Positions 32,401-40,099 of a stretch of DNA of 64,000 bases are shown here, piece by piece (the stretch's first letter is position 1; each line of letters opens with the position of its first letter). Location of the stretch: positions 1,352,001 through 1,416,000 of the forward strand of contig JAYJMM010000090.1 of assembly GCA_037349105.1 (NCBI GenBank), in the 5' to 3' direction. This DNA is from Limnomonas spitsbergensis. Lineage: Eukaryota > Chlorophyta > Chlorophyceae > Chlamydomonadales. A program made the translations under genes and the position numbers. The notes beneath the pieces are model-generated. The model was not told the origin of the DNA. It ran no database searches and worked only from the letters and a program-made list of their open reading frames with translations.

Positions 32401-32946
32401 AGGCTCTACAAATGGATCAGGGTACCAGACATCAGCCTGAAAAGCTGCCCACTCTTGCTGAGGGCATAGAGGGACGGTCGGGAGCCTTGAGAACACGGCT
32501 TCTTGAGCCAATGTGGGCATATCGCTGAGCCCGGGCGTAGCCCAGACAGATCCAATGATCAGGAAGAAAGTGAGAACGACCAGCAGAACAATTTTGCGGA
32601 ACCCTGTGAACACTCTTGAGGCAGGAGGGCCCACGTTGCAGCGCACATTTTTACATTCACGCACTAGCGTGCGAGAGACCTCGATCCTGACAGGGCGGCA
32701 CACAGAGTTCAGCGCCTGCCTGGCAGCTAGATCCACCACTGCCTGTGCCTTGCTGGCCTTGCGCCTCAAGCGCCTATCCCTGAGTCCTGCCTTAACTACA
32801 TTCAACCGCTGGCGCCAAATTCGCAAACGATGCAAACGCAGACCGCGCAGCAGAGGCGTACCGCCCAGGTCACCTAACCTAGGCTGGGCCTGGAAGGGGG
32901 AGGCAATGCGGGGAACGGGGTACATGCGCAGCACTTGCTTAAACAA
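26413..32946 (-). CDS. pol: Family A pol: RT - RNase H - cytosine methyltransferase - integrase - PHD finger - unknown domain
   Basis: A 2,177-codon open frame (first codon TTG; first ATG is codon 8). A hydrophobic span, likely membrane-crossing, is at residues 119-136. Reverse transcriptase spans about 295-560, with D386 and the active site FIDD (449-452). RNase H spans about 590-715 (D599, E641, D668, D711). A C5 cytosine methyltransferase covers about 940-1285: motif I ELFGGMTSG, motif IV GFMCNDLSSAGKR with C1044, motif VI IENV (E1089), motif VIII AHRLRNYW, motif X region TGGAFDANAV. Integrase has the HHCC zinc site (H1419, H1424, C1454, C1457) and D1486, D1546, E1581 (DD35E), then a GPY/F-like beta domain (about 1706-1765). 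The PHD finger is a perfect C4HC3 at 1785-1829. Residues 1935-2145 are an unassigned domain. No frameshift or stop; probably young and active. Confidence 0.93.
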   Translation of the reverse strand: MFKQVLRMYPVPRIASPFQAQPRLGDLGGTPLLRGLRLHRLRIWRQRLNVVKAGLRDRRLRRKASKAQAVVDLAARQALNSVCRPVRIEVSRTLVRECKNVRCNVGPPASRVFTGFRKIVLLVVLTFFLIIGSVWATPGLSDMPTLAQEAVFSRLPTVPLCPQQEWAAFQADVWYPDPFVEPFLQPIVGLGEVPIEESWTLDSLTPDSPADPVEPGKHQKMKDGWILGDHPEMSASERQEFVRDLGHMIKETSAFELADLTGYCGRVPDFTIGPPGVLVEVPAGAVPRKSRRRSPLETDVMNEHMQPLLAAGFIEPCPFATLTHEAVIAAKKDPVTGAWTDKRCCINYGKAAGGINAFTPPDPYPLPLPEELFAETKGCKFFSVCDMKSGFGQTKLDPSCQHQTAFWWNRQLWQTKRNTFGLSNMPAYFQRVMTTTIQDAGLGHCCCCFIDDVLIFTKDLASHKVAVAALLAALQKVGLKVHPGKCKFCFDAVEYLGHMIGSGGISPSETKVTAIRALPTPTSVHELRRVLGFANYYRCYVPNFSTMASPLTELLKSNVSWEWTPARDVAWNELKDALCQPGNALRNPDPSRRYILHTDWSQKGMSAVLGQLDDDGHEYLVACISRTCNVHEANYGSYKGEMLAAVWGVRSFRYYLLGAHLPFLMISDHKGLSWLMSNRELEGQYARWSVMLSPFSFELQYKPGVKHIVADVPSRYPVPSSADTTGTRETHFSVDWPDQLNDKFCKKAEHDAPHALSLMVACFSRTPQSRVPWALSMAAQALTELAEPSSFSPLNDLVQVPRPTVWPGVEIEILTNESPLFGRKVASQITQLANQLVITPALSQAQEPCDPDCMQAAHALDAEISGFHCFTSDCLPVYPLCLTSKHQALRARASAQVEACLLKLRRTPASVPSRLIMGKGPAGDFVESIDSSPVHIIDLTVALRDGISLIELFGGMTSGLECMLRNGIRVNRYLYCDRCASARTVAQFRVQQLSLAYPHLLSSDAVENAFTVLPQNVYDISENHLIAAGCLNGTQWMVIAGFMCNDLSSAGKRSGLQGEHSSTFFPLLRIMGTLQVLQRSSTPPMYLIENVAVQHAVAASKIMLDSYVELCDRLGTPVTFDAAAMGSCAHRLRNYWCNLCDPKALQVVLSSVVRNETVTVADILESCRRPQICNRVNQRPYYQANVIDHPLIVLPTLVARQHSWSFALPGDLPPGQGLVWETGKGLCDLTILERERALGYADNCTAAPGISFHARHILTGGAFDANAVSSLVAFSLAIRFGFHSGPSSFSVDVAFEPGLELGGESHQMHQELHDRFSAGSHLMFYAAQAQAAEMEEYSNSADDTMHVDVWLDHAVMRYLQHPDAARLASCSMIERRRILRRAAHFEWSVGKQLHRRMPGGGLKIVPAPDDRLPLVRRMHAENGHFGRRRTTALVTMKHWWVGLWNDCKRVVQSCAACDFTKAAFNQQQAVLNPLPIKGMMYRWHLDLSGPYAVSDQGNKYVMVAIESYSKWVEVFPMKDKSSAEVAYHFLHGILARYGACAEVVTDGGGEFQGEMDELLVRALIDHKVTSPHHPQANGAAERLVQTVKTALLRHLHEDAKHVQTWDTYLPWIALGYRVTKHQSTKMSPYQLLFACDPVIPPDVMERMPGLEDDYLNVDLAAEHVLQRAKIMADECAMAGQNLLVAQHRDTLRYAKLRSGAYLPKIVKFQVGQFVYVRSEDRLHHAARPVVLRVHDVRPSGVLVLAGRDGRTISENVINCAPCHLPINELRGPSLQYQRPPLDTPCEVCLLPDLDRLLVLCDACNRGCHIYCMTPALSKVPKGRWVCDQCLVLGIATPTFLTQRAAALTEEPSVKRVTLKHVTMKAPQPPAAPKTLVVRPPIPNGRTTRRVTPMTSDEPPPPALVTSVPPIQRLMQSADGLRLTPSPPLTSPSGRPVRVSRLPLRLEAHVTDICERLVPTMFLDWTTIAGVLDGMTWLMPGVWSGRTAAAKMVLAHLAQVRGGHPANTLGITSGECKTLCNILDLSLSPSTVIMCAEPGLSPAMYEDHWPGVITNYGWAAGVADYYLNPMQLTSYRFLGKHHGLHVIIVNPSPALADIVCAVAVLAVPHVVCCLVERGFLQCAPARFEWLWQLQLQGRIAIRPADAMVVSGTASGSGRTDRVWILVFASREVKSRMLR
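29092..30129 (-). other. C5 cytosine DNA methyltransferase domain within pol
   Basis: Residues about 940-1285 of pol. All the main motifs follow in canonical order: I (SAM binding), IV with catalytic Cys (codon at 29,815-29,817), VI (ENV), VIII (R-x-R after AH), IX/X. The Pro of the usual PC dipeptide is Met here. GFMCNDLSSAGKR and NYW recall the DNMT3/DRM-like arrangement more than DNMT1, by eye. Predicted activity is transfer of a methyl group to cytosine C5 in element or host DNA. Confidence 0.88.
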
Positions 32947-32973
32947 CCCCCGATCCCTGCACCGCGCCCACCT

Positions 32974-33714
32974 TCACTCAGTTGAGGTTCCCCGAGTGGG
33001 AAGCCCGAGCAAGTCGTAGACATACGCTTTGATGGCCTCGTGATCGCCAAGCGGAGGTGAGTTGATGTCGAGGAACGTCTGCCAGCACCTTGTGACAGCA
33101 TACCACGAAGTCCCGTCATCGTCATCAGAGGCACCAGCGGCCCTGTCCACTGCAACGGCTCGGCGGAAGCACTTCAGCTGTCCGTGATTGATCCACTCGT
33201 GGATGTTGTCCTCTGTTGTGGGCCTTGGCTCGCTGACTGCGGCAGCGGCTGCGGCTGCGGCTGCCGTCGCGGCTGCGGTCGCGGCTGCGGTTGCGGCTGC
33301 GGTTGCGGCTGCGGTTGCGGCTGCGGTCGCGGTACGGTGGAGCAGCCCTGCCGCCATGTAGTCGTCCAACCCGCTGTCCAAGCGAGCTTCTAAGTCTGCT
33401 GCAGCAGCCTGGGCATCGCGAGGCGCAGCGGAATGCACAGGGGACCGGCGATGCAGGTCGGTTTCAGAAGTGTCGGGCTGCGACTGCATATCCTCTTCGT
33501 AGTACTGTTCAGCACCGTACTGGCCGCGTCCACCTCGACCGCGCTTGCGTCGCTGTAAAAGTACTTCGGTCATGCTATCCCGAGCCTCCCGACGGTACGA
33601 CTGTCTCTCCGAGTGAAACAGGCCGACGGACTGCCTCCTCATTGCAGCCCGCCGGATGGCCAGCGCGTCCTGATTGCCACCACCGCCGCGTCCATGGCTT
33701 CCGTGCTGCGACAT
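32974..33714 (-). CDS. Family A ORF directly upstream of pol, 246 residues, unknown
   Basis: Starts at ATG (MSQHGSHGRGGGG). The N-terminal third is basic (RRKRGRGGRGQYG, a possible nucleic-acid-binding tail). The middle holds an Ala/Thr run encoded by GCGGCTGCGGTCGCG-type repeats (about 33,236-33,335). The C-terminal 90 residues look globular (HEWINHGQLKCFRRAVAV; WQTFLDINSPPLGDHEAIK). It ends in TGA 27 bp before the pol frame and is in the same reading frame as pol, so readthrough of one UGA would fuse the two. No family recognised; a nucleocapsid or gag-derived role is possible. Confidence 0.6.
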   Translation of the reverse strand: MSQHGSHGRGGGGNQDALAIRRAAMRRQSVGLFHSERQSYRREARDSMTEVLLQRRKRGRGGRGQYGAEQYYEEDMQSQPDTSETDLHRRSPVHSAAPRDAQAAAADLEARLDSGLDDYMAAGLLHRTATAAATAAATAAATAAATAAATAAAAAAAAAVSEPRPTTEDNIHEWINHGQLKCFRRAVAVDRAAGASDDDDGTSWYAVTRCWQTFLDINSPPLGDHEAIKAYVYDLLGLPTRGTSTE

Positions 33715-33738
33715 CTGGAGCCGACAGAGTATGGCGGA

Positions 33739-34356
33739 TTAGTAGTCAACAGCGTCGGCAAACTGTTCTGCCGGGGTCAGCACTATCAGAGCCTCCAACT
33801 CAGTCATCCAGGGGTGGGGTTCTGAGCCATGCCACGGGCTGGGAGACGTCATGATGCCTGGGTACCATTCCGGCCACATGCTGTATTCTATCAGCAGGTC
33901 AGCGAGCATATAGCGGTGATAGTTGGAGCGCTGATCATACTGCGTGGCCATGGTGGCCAGGGCTGCCCGATAATGCAGAATGAGAGGTGGCTGTGTTGGG
34001 CCGTGCAGTTCAGCAAATGGTGCACAGGTGTCAGGGTTTTTGACTATGTCCCTGATCTCCAGGTGACGTCCGCACAGAGCTAGGAGCAGGGGGGTGCTGA
34101 CCAGACGGCATCGGGCCGCCTTAAACATCGCACGCATGAGCATGCGGCGACACTGCCCCCAGCGCCCCACGAAGCTATCATACACGGCGCGGTGCTCCCC
34201 TTCTAGGCTCTCATCCGGGGATGCACAAGCAGCGTATTCCGACTCATCAGAAGAGCTCGGGTCACCTCCCGGCTCAGGCGAAGGGGGAGGGTCAACCGCG
34301 TCCGGCGGCACACGACGGCGCTTAGAAGCAGCGCGTCTATCGGCAGTACGTGCCAT
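33739..34356 (-). CDS. Family A ORF, about 205 residues, unknown
   Basis: Starts at ATG 34,356 (MARTADRRAASKRRRVPPD) and ends with TAG at 33,739, 24 bp before the next ORF. The first 60 residues are basic then acidic/Ser-rich (SSSDESEYAA), and the KRRR motif suggests nuclear localisation. The remaining part is mostly helical (FVGRWGQCRRMLMRAMFKAA). No domain recognised. Its tight spacing with the following ORF and pol suggests one polycistronic RNA or a spliced or recoded product; no coding break is seen. Confidence 0.55.
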   Translation of the reverse strand: MARTADRRAASKRRRVPPDAVDPPPSPEPGGDPSSSDESEYAACASPDESLEGEHRAVYDSFVGRWGQCRRMLMRAMFKAARCRLVSTPLLLALCGRHLEIRDIVKNPDTCAPFAELHGPTQPPLILHYRAALATMATQYDQRSNYHRYMLADLLIEYSMWPEWYPGIMTSPSPWHGSEPHPWMTELEALIVLTPAEQFADAVDY

Positions 34357-34737
34357 CTGCACAGCAGGAAACCTAAATCACTCAGCCTAATGCGAGAGGA
34401 CAGGCTATAAACTAAGTGCTACTGCACTAGTTGAGAGGTTTAACTAATCCCCTATCAGGCAATACTATACCGTCTTGGAAGACCGGTACTTCATGCAAGC
34501 TTTTACAGCAATTCCAGGCTGAATGGCACCCCTCTTGGTGCCACAGCTGAGCGTACTCACTTGTGAATGTGGCCTGCACAGGATGGGGGAACAGCATCAT
34601 TATTTAATATAACAGCATGTGTGATTCAGGTGTGAAGCAGGTACTCCCCCCCCCAGATGAGGAAGTATGACGCAATCTGAAACTGCTGAATCTTGCCCAG
34701 CATCACCTAGCTGAGTTAAGTCATCAAGCATCACAGG
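34357..34737 (-). other. Spacer between protease and downstream ORFs
   Basis: No ORF. On the minus strand it holds CTGGGGGGGGGAGTAC at about 34,643-34,656, very like the 3' polypurine tract of the element, and a long-range repeat of GGTGTGAAGCAGGT type. Confidence 0.4.
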
Positions 34738-35322
34738 TTAAGACACGCTGTTGGGGCTGCGAAGCGCTATAGGCATTTGCAGAACAATCGGCGGATCAAC
34801 AGACGTCATAGTGAGGGTTCCATTTCCCACATCGTGAATTGAGGAGAAGGCTGCGCCATCAGGATTCCCGACCAAGACTGAGAATGCGGCATTTGCAGGT
34901 TCTTTGACTACCAGCAAACAGTGCGATGTGCGCAACTCAGTGGCACCAAATCCATATGATACAATTACAGGTTCTGTGACCCCAAGGATCGTGCTCGTGC
35001 CATTGCTAGTATTCAAACCGACATCATACGGAACGACAGGTATGCGCAGCCTTCTCGCCTCAACATCAGTAATCAGGAAGCAGTTGGACCCAAAATCAAG
35101 CATAGCCTTCAGCGGTATCTTTTTCTCATCGTCGATCACCAGCCCCATGCACTCACTTGGTTTGTTGATCGGATTACTGAAGTAAAACAGCAGACCTGGA
35201 AGGGATCTGAAGTAGTGTGAGACGCTGGTCGCACAAGCCATCAGCGCCGAGAGGATAACCGGGTCTGGATCAGGCAGTGCACTCACCGTAAAAGACTCAG
35301 GGAAGACACGCGGCTGACCTGA
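34738..35322 (-). CDS. Family A retropepsin-like aspartic protease, 5'-truncated
   Basis: The frame reads KAMLDFGSNCFLITDVEARR then LRIPVVPYDVGLN, typical of a clan AA retroviral-type protease: hydrophobic-LD-x-G-S followed by the helix with A-x-x-L. The catalytic aspartate codon is at 35,095-35,097; the motif is DFGS instead of DTG/DSG. A second conserved region (AAFSVLVGNPDGAAF) stands where ILG-x-x-W/F is expected. The protein would mature gag and pol. Its own 5' part is lost at the host junction (35,322/35,323), beyond which the open frame runs into flanking DNA. The protease is a separate ORF upstream of two unknown ORFs, unlike the usual fusion to RT. Confidence 0.72.
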   Translation of the reverse strand, partial: SGQPRVFPESFTVSALPDPDPVILSALMACATSVSHYFRSLPGLLFYFSNPINKPSECMGLVIDDEKKIPLKAMLDFGSNCFLITDVEARRLRIPVVPYDVGLNTSNGTSTILGVTEPVIVSYGFGATELRTSHCLLVVKEPANAAFSVLVGNPDGAAFSSIHDVGNGTLTMTSVDPPIVLQMPIALRSPNSVS

Positions 35323-36310
35323 AGCCATGGGGCGGAGAGAAAGGTGGATGCCCCTTGTATGCGTCTTTAAACCCATTGTGGCAGTTTGTAGCGATGTATG
35401 GGCTTTGGAGATGTGGAAATGACCATGCATCCTGACCCAAGGGAATCTCGGATGTATCTTGTCTAAGCCCTACTGACATGCATGTTCTAAGAAGCTCTTG
35501 AATTGTTTCGGCTAAAGGTTTTTACCCCAACACCCATCTATATAAGTTTTGAGATGTGAAGGGTATACATGATAGCTGGGTCGTTATCATGAAATGATCA
35601 CAAATAAAATTGAGGCGGGTACTTTCTTCATAGTTGGTGGGTTCCGGGCAGAGTGGTCAGTGGTCCTTTGCTGCTTTCTGTGCACATTCCCATCTTAAAA
35701 ATACGCCGTTTCATGTGATCGAAAGAGATTATTAAAAACGAACGGTTGTTTGTCGCAACAATTAAGTGCATAATCGCGGCATAATCGATTACTCGCTCAT
35801 TTTAAACGTGCAAGGCAAGCAAAGTTGGGGAGCGAAATTTGCAATTCGCAGTGCTGCAGCCCTGGGCACTAACGATTAGCGCTTGCATCCAACCAGCCCT
35901 TCTTCCTCCAATCCATCCAACTCCATCGGAGCTCCTGATGAACCCAAAGAGTGTCTATATTTAACTCTGCAGATGAAATGTCTTGCATGGGTACCCCTAC
36001 CCTAATGTCAACACTACGTTTGGTACTTTGGTCTCTTGTGGGCCGTTTCTAGCAGGTTTCCTTCAATATACGAATGAATGAAAAACTGCAATGGCTGCAT
36101 GAGACGCAGCGCTTGCTTAAAAAGCATCGGCTGAATTCCAGCTACTACCCGGCATACAACTGGTACAAGGGCTAGTTTGTTACAGCATGCCCCCCCCAGC
36201 AAGGAGGAGGGGAGAAAAAATAAATGGTGTACCCCATCATCCCAAAGTTGTCAACCTTCATGAGAGCATTCCAAATCTGGAATTCAAATGCTTTTGGCCC
36301 AGGGTAGGGT

Positions 36311-36650
36311 AGGGGGGTAGAAAGATGACGGGCGAGTAAGGGAGAGCCACCAAAAAAACTAGGGTAGAAAGATGACGGGCGAGTAAGGGAGAGCCACCAA
36401 AAAACTAGGGTAGAAAGATGACGGGCGAGTAAGGGAGAGCCACCAAAAAAACTAGGGTAGAAAGATGACGGGCGAGTAAGGGAGAGCCACCAAAAAACTA
36501 GGGTAGAAAGATGACGGGCGAGTAAGGGAGAGCCACCAAAAAAACTAGGGTAGAAAGATGACGGGCGAGTAAGGGAGAGCCACCAAAAAAACTAGGGTAG
36601 AAAGATGACGGGCGAGTAAGGGACAGGAGCCACCAAAAAAAGTTTTAGGC
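36311..36650. repeat. 46-bp minisatellite, 7 units
   Basis: The same unit as at 5137-5657, with seven copies instead of eleven. The last unit has a 4-bp insertion (GGACAGGAGCC). Confidence 0.95.
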
Positions 36651-37172
36651 GGACATTACTGAACATTATTATCATTCTTTCAGACATCATATCGAGACGA
36701 AAGCCACACCGTTACACTCCTCTCGGCAAATGCCGCCGACCTGCATCATGAAATATCGTACATCATGAAATTTGTTTAAAACCCGTTATCTTGTACCGTA
36801 CTACCGTATATCCCATTTTGGCACAGGGGGCGGCTCCCTAAACAAGAAACACCGTTGTGTGTATGCCTATGCTCTAGGCCTTAGGTACAGTAATCTCCCC
36901 CCTTGTATACTTGTAGTTGCTTCTTTTCTCCCTTCTGAACAGTTGGGCGCCCACGCGGCCACTCAAGCTTTGAGCGGGCCCAGAGGTATAACGTTATTGA
37001 CCTGTAGTTGTTACTAGGATCTAACACATGGCTGCAGTATGTGAGTTTTTGAAGGTCTAAAAATTTATAGACTCGTCTCCTAGTCCAGGTACTCCAACAC
37101 GTCCGGGGCAGCAACCTGGTTCCCTTTGGGCTGCGCGACCCGTTCGAAGTGTTTGTCTTATGCAACAATGTG

Positions 37173-37215
37173 TCAGCCCTGACAGTGCTCAGCGCAGATC
37201 TGTTCCATGTCCCTC
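37173..37215 (-). CDS. EF-hand-like gene, candidate terminal exon (copy B)
   Basis: On the minus strand, acceptor GTGAGCAG is followed by RDMEQICAEHCQG and TGA. One base completes the codon left by exon 37,502-37,642 (phase agrees in copy B). The exon is short, so the call is weak. An alternative frame downstream remains open through about 36,900. Confidence 0.35.
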
Positions 37216-37501
37216 CTGCTCACGTAAGGGGTGTTGACAGAATGGTGTTGTACTGTCCAGTTCTGCGTGTTCCCCTTTTAGGGTTCAGCTCAGGGTCTTA
37301 GGTCCGGTCTGAGCTTATTGGTTGCTACTTTACAGAAAATGTTTAAAACCTTCGGATTAGTTCATTGGCGTAAATACCTTAGTCTGCAGGGGGACTATTA
37401 CGAGACATTCCCCCTTGCCAGAAGGGGAGGCGGGAATGGCTCAAACTCGATGTGAATCAGATGCTTCTATCGCTACCCATCAACCATGTACCAGGCCTCA
37501 C

Positions 37502-37642
37502 CGAAGCGAGCTGGCCCCTGCGGCTGTGTGTAGGTCCCTGCTCCTCCCGCCTGCTGCACTGCCACTTGTCTGCACATAGGCGGCGTTGAGGGCACGCAGC
37601 AGTTCCTGCCAGGATGTGCAGCCATGGCCCTCGACATCCATG
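37502..37642 (-). CDS. EF-hand-like gene, exon with third loop (copy B)
   Basis: Acceptor CCCACGCAG, donor CTTCG|GTGAGG. The split codon GA|C joins to exon 38,092-38,234 and gives DMDVEGHGCTSWQELLRALN, an EF-hand-like loop (D, D, E, G in positions 1, 3, 5, 6) with Trp where the twelfth-position Glu is usual. Copy B has 4 bp more than copy A near 37,547-37,550, so one of the two copies is frameshifted in the last third of the exon. In copy B the frame is compatible with a terminal exon at 37,173-37,215. Confidence 0.6.
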
Positions 37643-38091
37643 CTGCGTGGGAGAAGGTGGAAAGGGAATCAAAGGACAGACAAGGAGATGCAGCCGCCAG
37701 AACACGTGCCAAGAGCTGTGTGGGCATTTCCGAAGAAAGTGGTGACCACTGACCAGGTCTTATAGATGGATTCAATTGTTGTGTGGCAGGAATAAGAAAT
37801 GGCTATCAGCATGTCGCCACCACAAGCAAAGTGGTGAGGCATGATGGGCGGCGAAGCGACTTGGGGTAGCAAGAATTGCAAGAGGACATCACATTTACTG
37901 TAGTGTGTGCAATGGTGTGCGTGTGGATGTGTCCCACACTGTGGAGAGTGTGCGAGAGGAGATTTCCTGATATGTCTGTACGCCATTCTCTCTCTTAGAG
38001 ACAGGGAGAAGCTGGAGGATGGCTACAATATAGTGTGCCTCTATATGCCTTGGGGCCTCTTCCGCTGTTCCTTCGCATTTCAGTGCCTCAC

Positions 38092-38234
38092 TCTGTGACG
38101 AGGGAGATGAGATAACGCAGCTCCTGCGTGTTGAGGCCCAACCGTGCCGAACGCAAAAACTTAAGAACCTCGTCCGGCTCCAATCGCCACTTGCCTCTCA
38201 TGTCGAGGCTGAGGAACCTAACATAGGCTCCATC
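38092..38234 (-). CDS. EF-hand-like gene, exon with second loop (copy B)
   Basis: Acceptor CCTTCTCCAG, donor CACAGA|GTGAGG, 143 bp. Reads DGAYVRFLSLDMRGKWRLEP then DEVLKFLRSARLGLN, an EF-hand helix-loop-helix in which the loop keeps Asp at position 1, Leu at 8 and Glu at 12 but has Arg and Lys at 3 and 5, so calcium binding is doubtful. It is intact here. Copy A has a stop in place of the Lys of VLKFL. The exon is phase 0 at its start and phase 2 at its end, matching both neighbours. Confidence 0.72.
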
Positions 38235-38448
38235 CTGGAGAAGGAATGGAGAAATGAAGGTGCATGACAGGCCACACATGTTTTCTCAAGGTCACATTCA
38301 GATATAATGATAGAAAATTACTACCCTGAACCCTTCAGCCCTTCAGCCCTTAAGTAATTTTGGGCACTGGCCATGGACGCATGATGTCTGCTTGCCCTAT
38401 GGGCTCACCACCCGGCCTCTCTCTGTCCCCCCCATCTCGTGCTCTCAC

Positions 38449-38604
38449 ATAGTCGTTCCGGAGGTACTGAGAGACTTTCTGCAGTGCTGCATGCACATCT
38501 GGATGGTGGCTGCGTACGTGCTTCTCGGCCTCGAGGCACTCTTTCGCAGCCTGCAAGAAGGCCCTGCTGTCCACGCCGCCAGAGTTGCCTGTGTCAATCA
38601 TGGC
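38449..38604 (-). CDS. EF-hand-like gene, exon with first visible loop (copy B)
   Basis: Acceptor CTCCTTGTCAG, donor GACTAT|GTGAGA, exactly 52 codons, phase 0 to 0. Reads AMIDTGNSGGVDSRAFLQAA then KECLEAEKHVRSHHPDVHAA. The DTGNSGGVD loop is EF-hand-like, followed by a long helix. It splices in frame to 38,092-38,234 (Y|DGAYVRF) and from 39,290-39,439. Such tandem EF-hand proteins with divergent loops are common in algal cytoskeletal or flagellar proteins, but no specific family was recognised. Confidence 0.7.
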
Positions 38605-39289
38605 CTGACAAGGAGGGATACAGAATAGGGACGCAGGGGGACAGGGATAGCATAGGAAGAAGGACACTTGCCACCACCCTCAACACCTCCCAACCACCCA
38701 CAGCACCCCCCAACTGCCCCAACCACCCCAACTACCCACAGCCACCCCCAACTGCCCCCACCTCTACTGAGGTGCCCCCTAGTTCCCCCACCTAACCGGA
38801 ACTGCCCTGAAGTTCCCCCGACATGCAGCCTCCTGCGGTTCATGCCCAATTCCCCCAACTGCTCCCACCTAACCTGACGTGCTTCCAAGTACCCCCACCT
38901 AGCTGCCAGCTGCTAGCTGCCAGCTGCAACCCTGATTCTCTTATAACCTCGACAGATGGTCTGCGCCCCCCCACATAAACCCTCGCAGCACTTTTAGGCA
39001 AAGCTACTATTGAAGACGTTCGTTACATGTGACCAGCTTCCAAAATCCAGTGGATCAACAAAAATGCCGCACCTCGTGTCGGACCTGGTTATGCCTGTAC
39101 AGCCGGACTTGGTTATGAGTGCGGAAGATAGGGTTGTTATCAGTCTAATCTAATGCCCCCGAGTGCCCCCCACCTGCAGCCTCCTGCAGTTCATGTCCAA
39201 TTCCCCCAACTGCCCCCAGCAACCCTGATGTCCCCCCAAGTGTCCCCAAGTGTCCCCAAGTGCCCTGAAGTTCCCCCGACTGCCCCCAC

Positions 39290-39439
39290 CTGCAGATCTT
39301 CATCCTCCAGATCTTCAGGGACCAGCCCCGGAGCCAGCCTGCTCGCCAAAGCTGGGGGCATGCCTGCCTTTGTGAGCGAAGCACGGCCCTCGGCAGTCAT
39401 GCGGCCATGCAGTATGTTCACAGAAGCGTCCAGGCCAGC
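39290..39439 (-). CDS. EF-hand-like gene, upstream exon (copy B only)
   Basis: Acceptor GTGCTGCAG, donor CTGCAG|GTGGGG, 50 codons, phase 0 to 0. Reads AGLDASVNILHGRMTAEGRA then SLTKAGMPPALASRLAPGLV, ending EDLEDEDLQ. No domain recognised. It lies beyond the duplication breakpoint, so copy A has no counterpart. Its phase joins directly to the exon at 38,449-38,604. Confidence 0.55.
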
Positions 39440-39752
39440 CTGCAGCACGTAGCCAGGAAAAGTGTAAAATGAGCCTTGGCACTCAAACTGCCAGGCAGGC
39501 AGTCCAGAAGCACCTGACCAGCTAGTGGTACGTGGTAATGAAAGGGGTGAAAACGAGCCTTGGCGATCAAAGTGACGGGCAGTCTGTCCAGCCTGAAATA
39601 GTGTGATCAGAGCAAAAATGAGCCTGGTGCACATCCAGGCCAGCTAGTGGCAACTGGTAAGGGAAGGGGTGGAAATGAGCCTTGGCAATCAAAGACAGGC
39701 AGTCTGTCCAGCCAGAAATAGCAGGATCAGAGCAAAAATGAGCAGGACGCAC

Positions 39753-39805
39753 CTTTCCGAATGTTGTGGCCCACCAGGTCGATGATCTCCATCCTTCCAT
39801 CCTTC
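39753..39805 (-). CDS. EF-hand-like gene, short upstream exon (copy B only)
   Basis: Acceptor CTCATTCCAG, 53 bp reading KDGRMEIIDLVGHNIRK, donor GGAAAG|GTGCGT. The phase at its 3' end does not fit 39,290-39,439 directly, so an intermediate exon must be missing or one boundary is wrong. Between them, 39,470-39,735 holds three imperfect copies of a block with GAGCCTTGGCNATCAAAG. Confidence 0.4.
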
Positions 39806-40099
39806 CTGGAATGAGCCCTTGTGCGCTAGTGTTCCATGCAGTGCTTATGGACCACCTTAGAGCAGGCTGCCCCCCCTTCTGCTCGATTGGCCCCAACCTA
39901 AGACAGAAGGCCCAAGCAGCATGCCTGGCCACACCTAGGGCCTCTAGCCGGATGCTGGAGTGTACCTGACATGTAGCTGGAGTGCACCTGACATGTAGCT
40001 GAAACTAAACAAAAAATCAAAGCTCATCTGTGCCATCTTCCTCTGCCGAGGGGGCAAGATGTGGCAGCTTACAACCCGATTAGCCCAGACCTTGACTGG

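Larger units (their letters stand above)
17695..35322. mobile_element. Compound family A retrotransposon insertion (two inverted, partly deleted copies)
   Basis: The left half (17,695-24,890) is a plus-strand copy with 5' A repeat, gag, and a deleted pol of which only an integrase scrap and C-terminal domain remain. The right half (24,876-35,322) is a minus-strand copy with A2 repeat, B1, pol, two ORFs and protease, but without gag and 5' terminus. The halves meet head to head inside a 15-bp sequence at 24,876-24,890. Host sequence resumes at 35,323 with no recognisable terminal repeat and no clear target duplication, so the right end is truncated. Confidence 0.85.
35323..39075. repeat. Segmental duplication, copy B, right part
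   Basis: Resumes with AGCCATGGGGCGGAGAGAA, equivalent to 4627 in copy A. Between GTGGATG (35,347) and GCGAAATTTGC (about 35,829) copy B holds some 480 bp missing in copy A; this extra segment has no recognisable gene. From 35,829 the match is again near complete to 39,075. Confidence 0.88.

Noticed and set aside
33184..33393. Gly/Cys-rich short frame with CGCGCGCG-type repeats
   Set aside because: Antisense of the Ala/Thr run in the ORF upstream of pol.
17695..35322. Classification of family A as a DIRS/tyrosine-recombinase element because of the split-repeat-like 3' end
   Set aside because: The pol has HHCC and DD35E integrase motifs and a retropepsin-like protease, and no tyrosine recombinase was found. 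B2 is not present for family A in this window, so the full split layout is shown only for family B.
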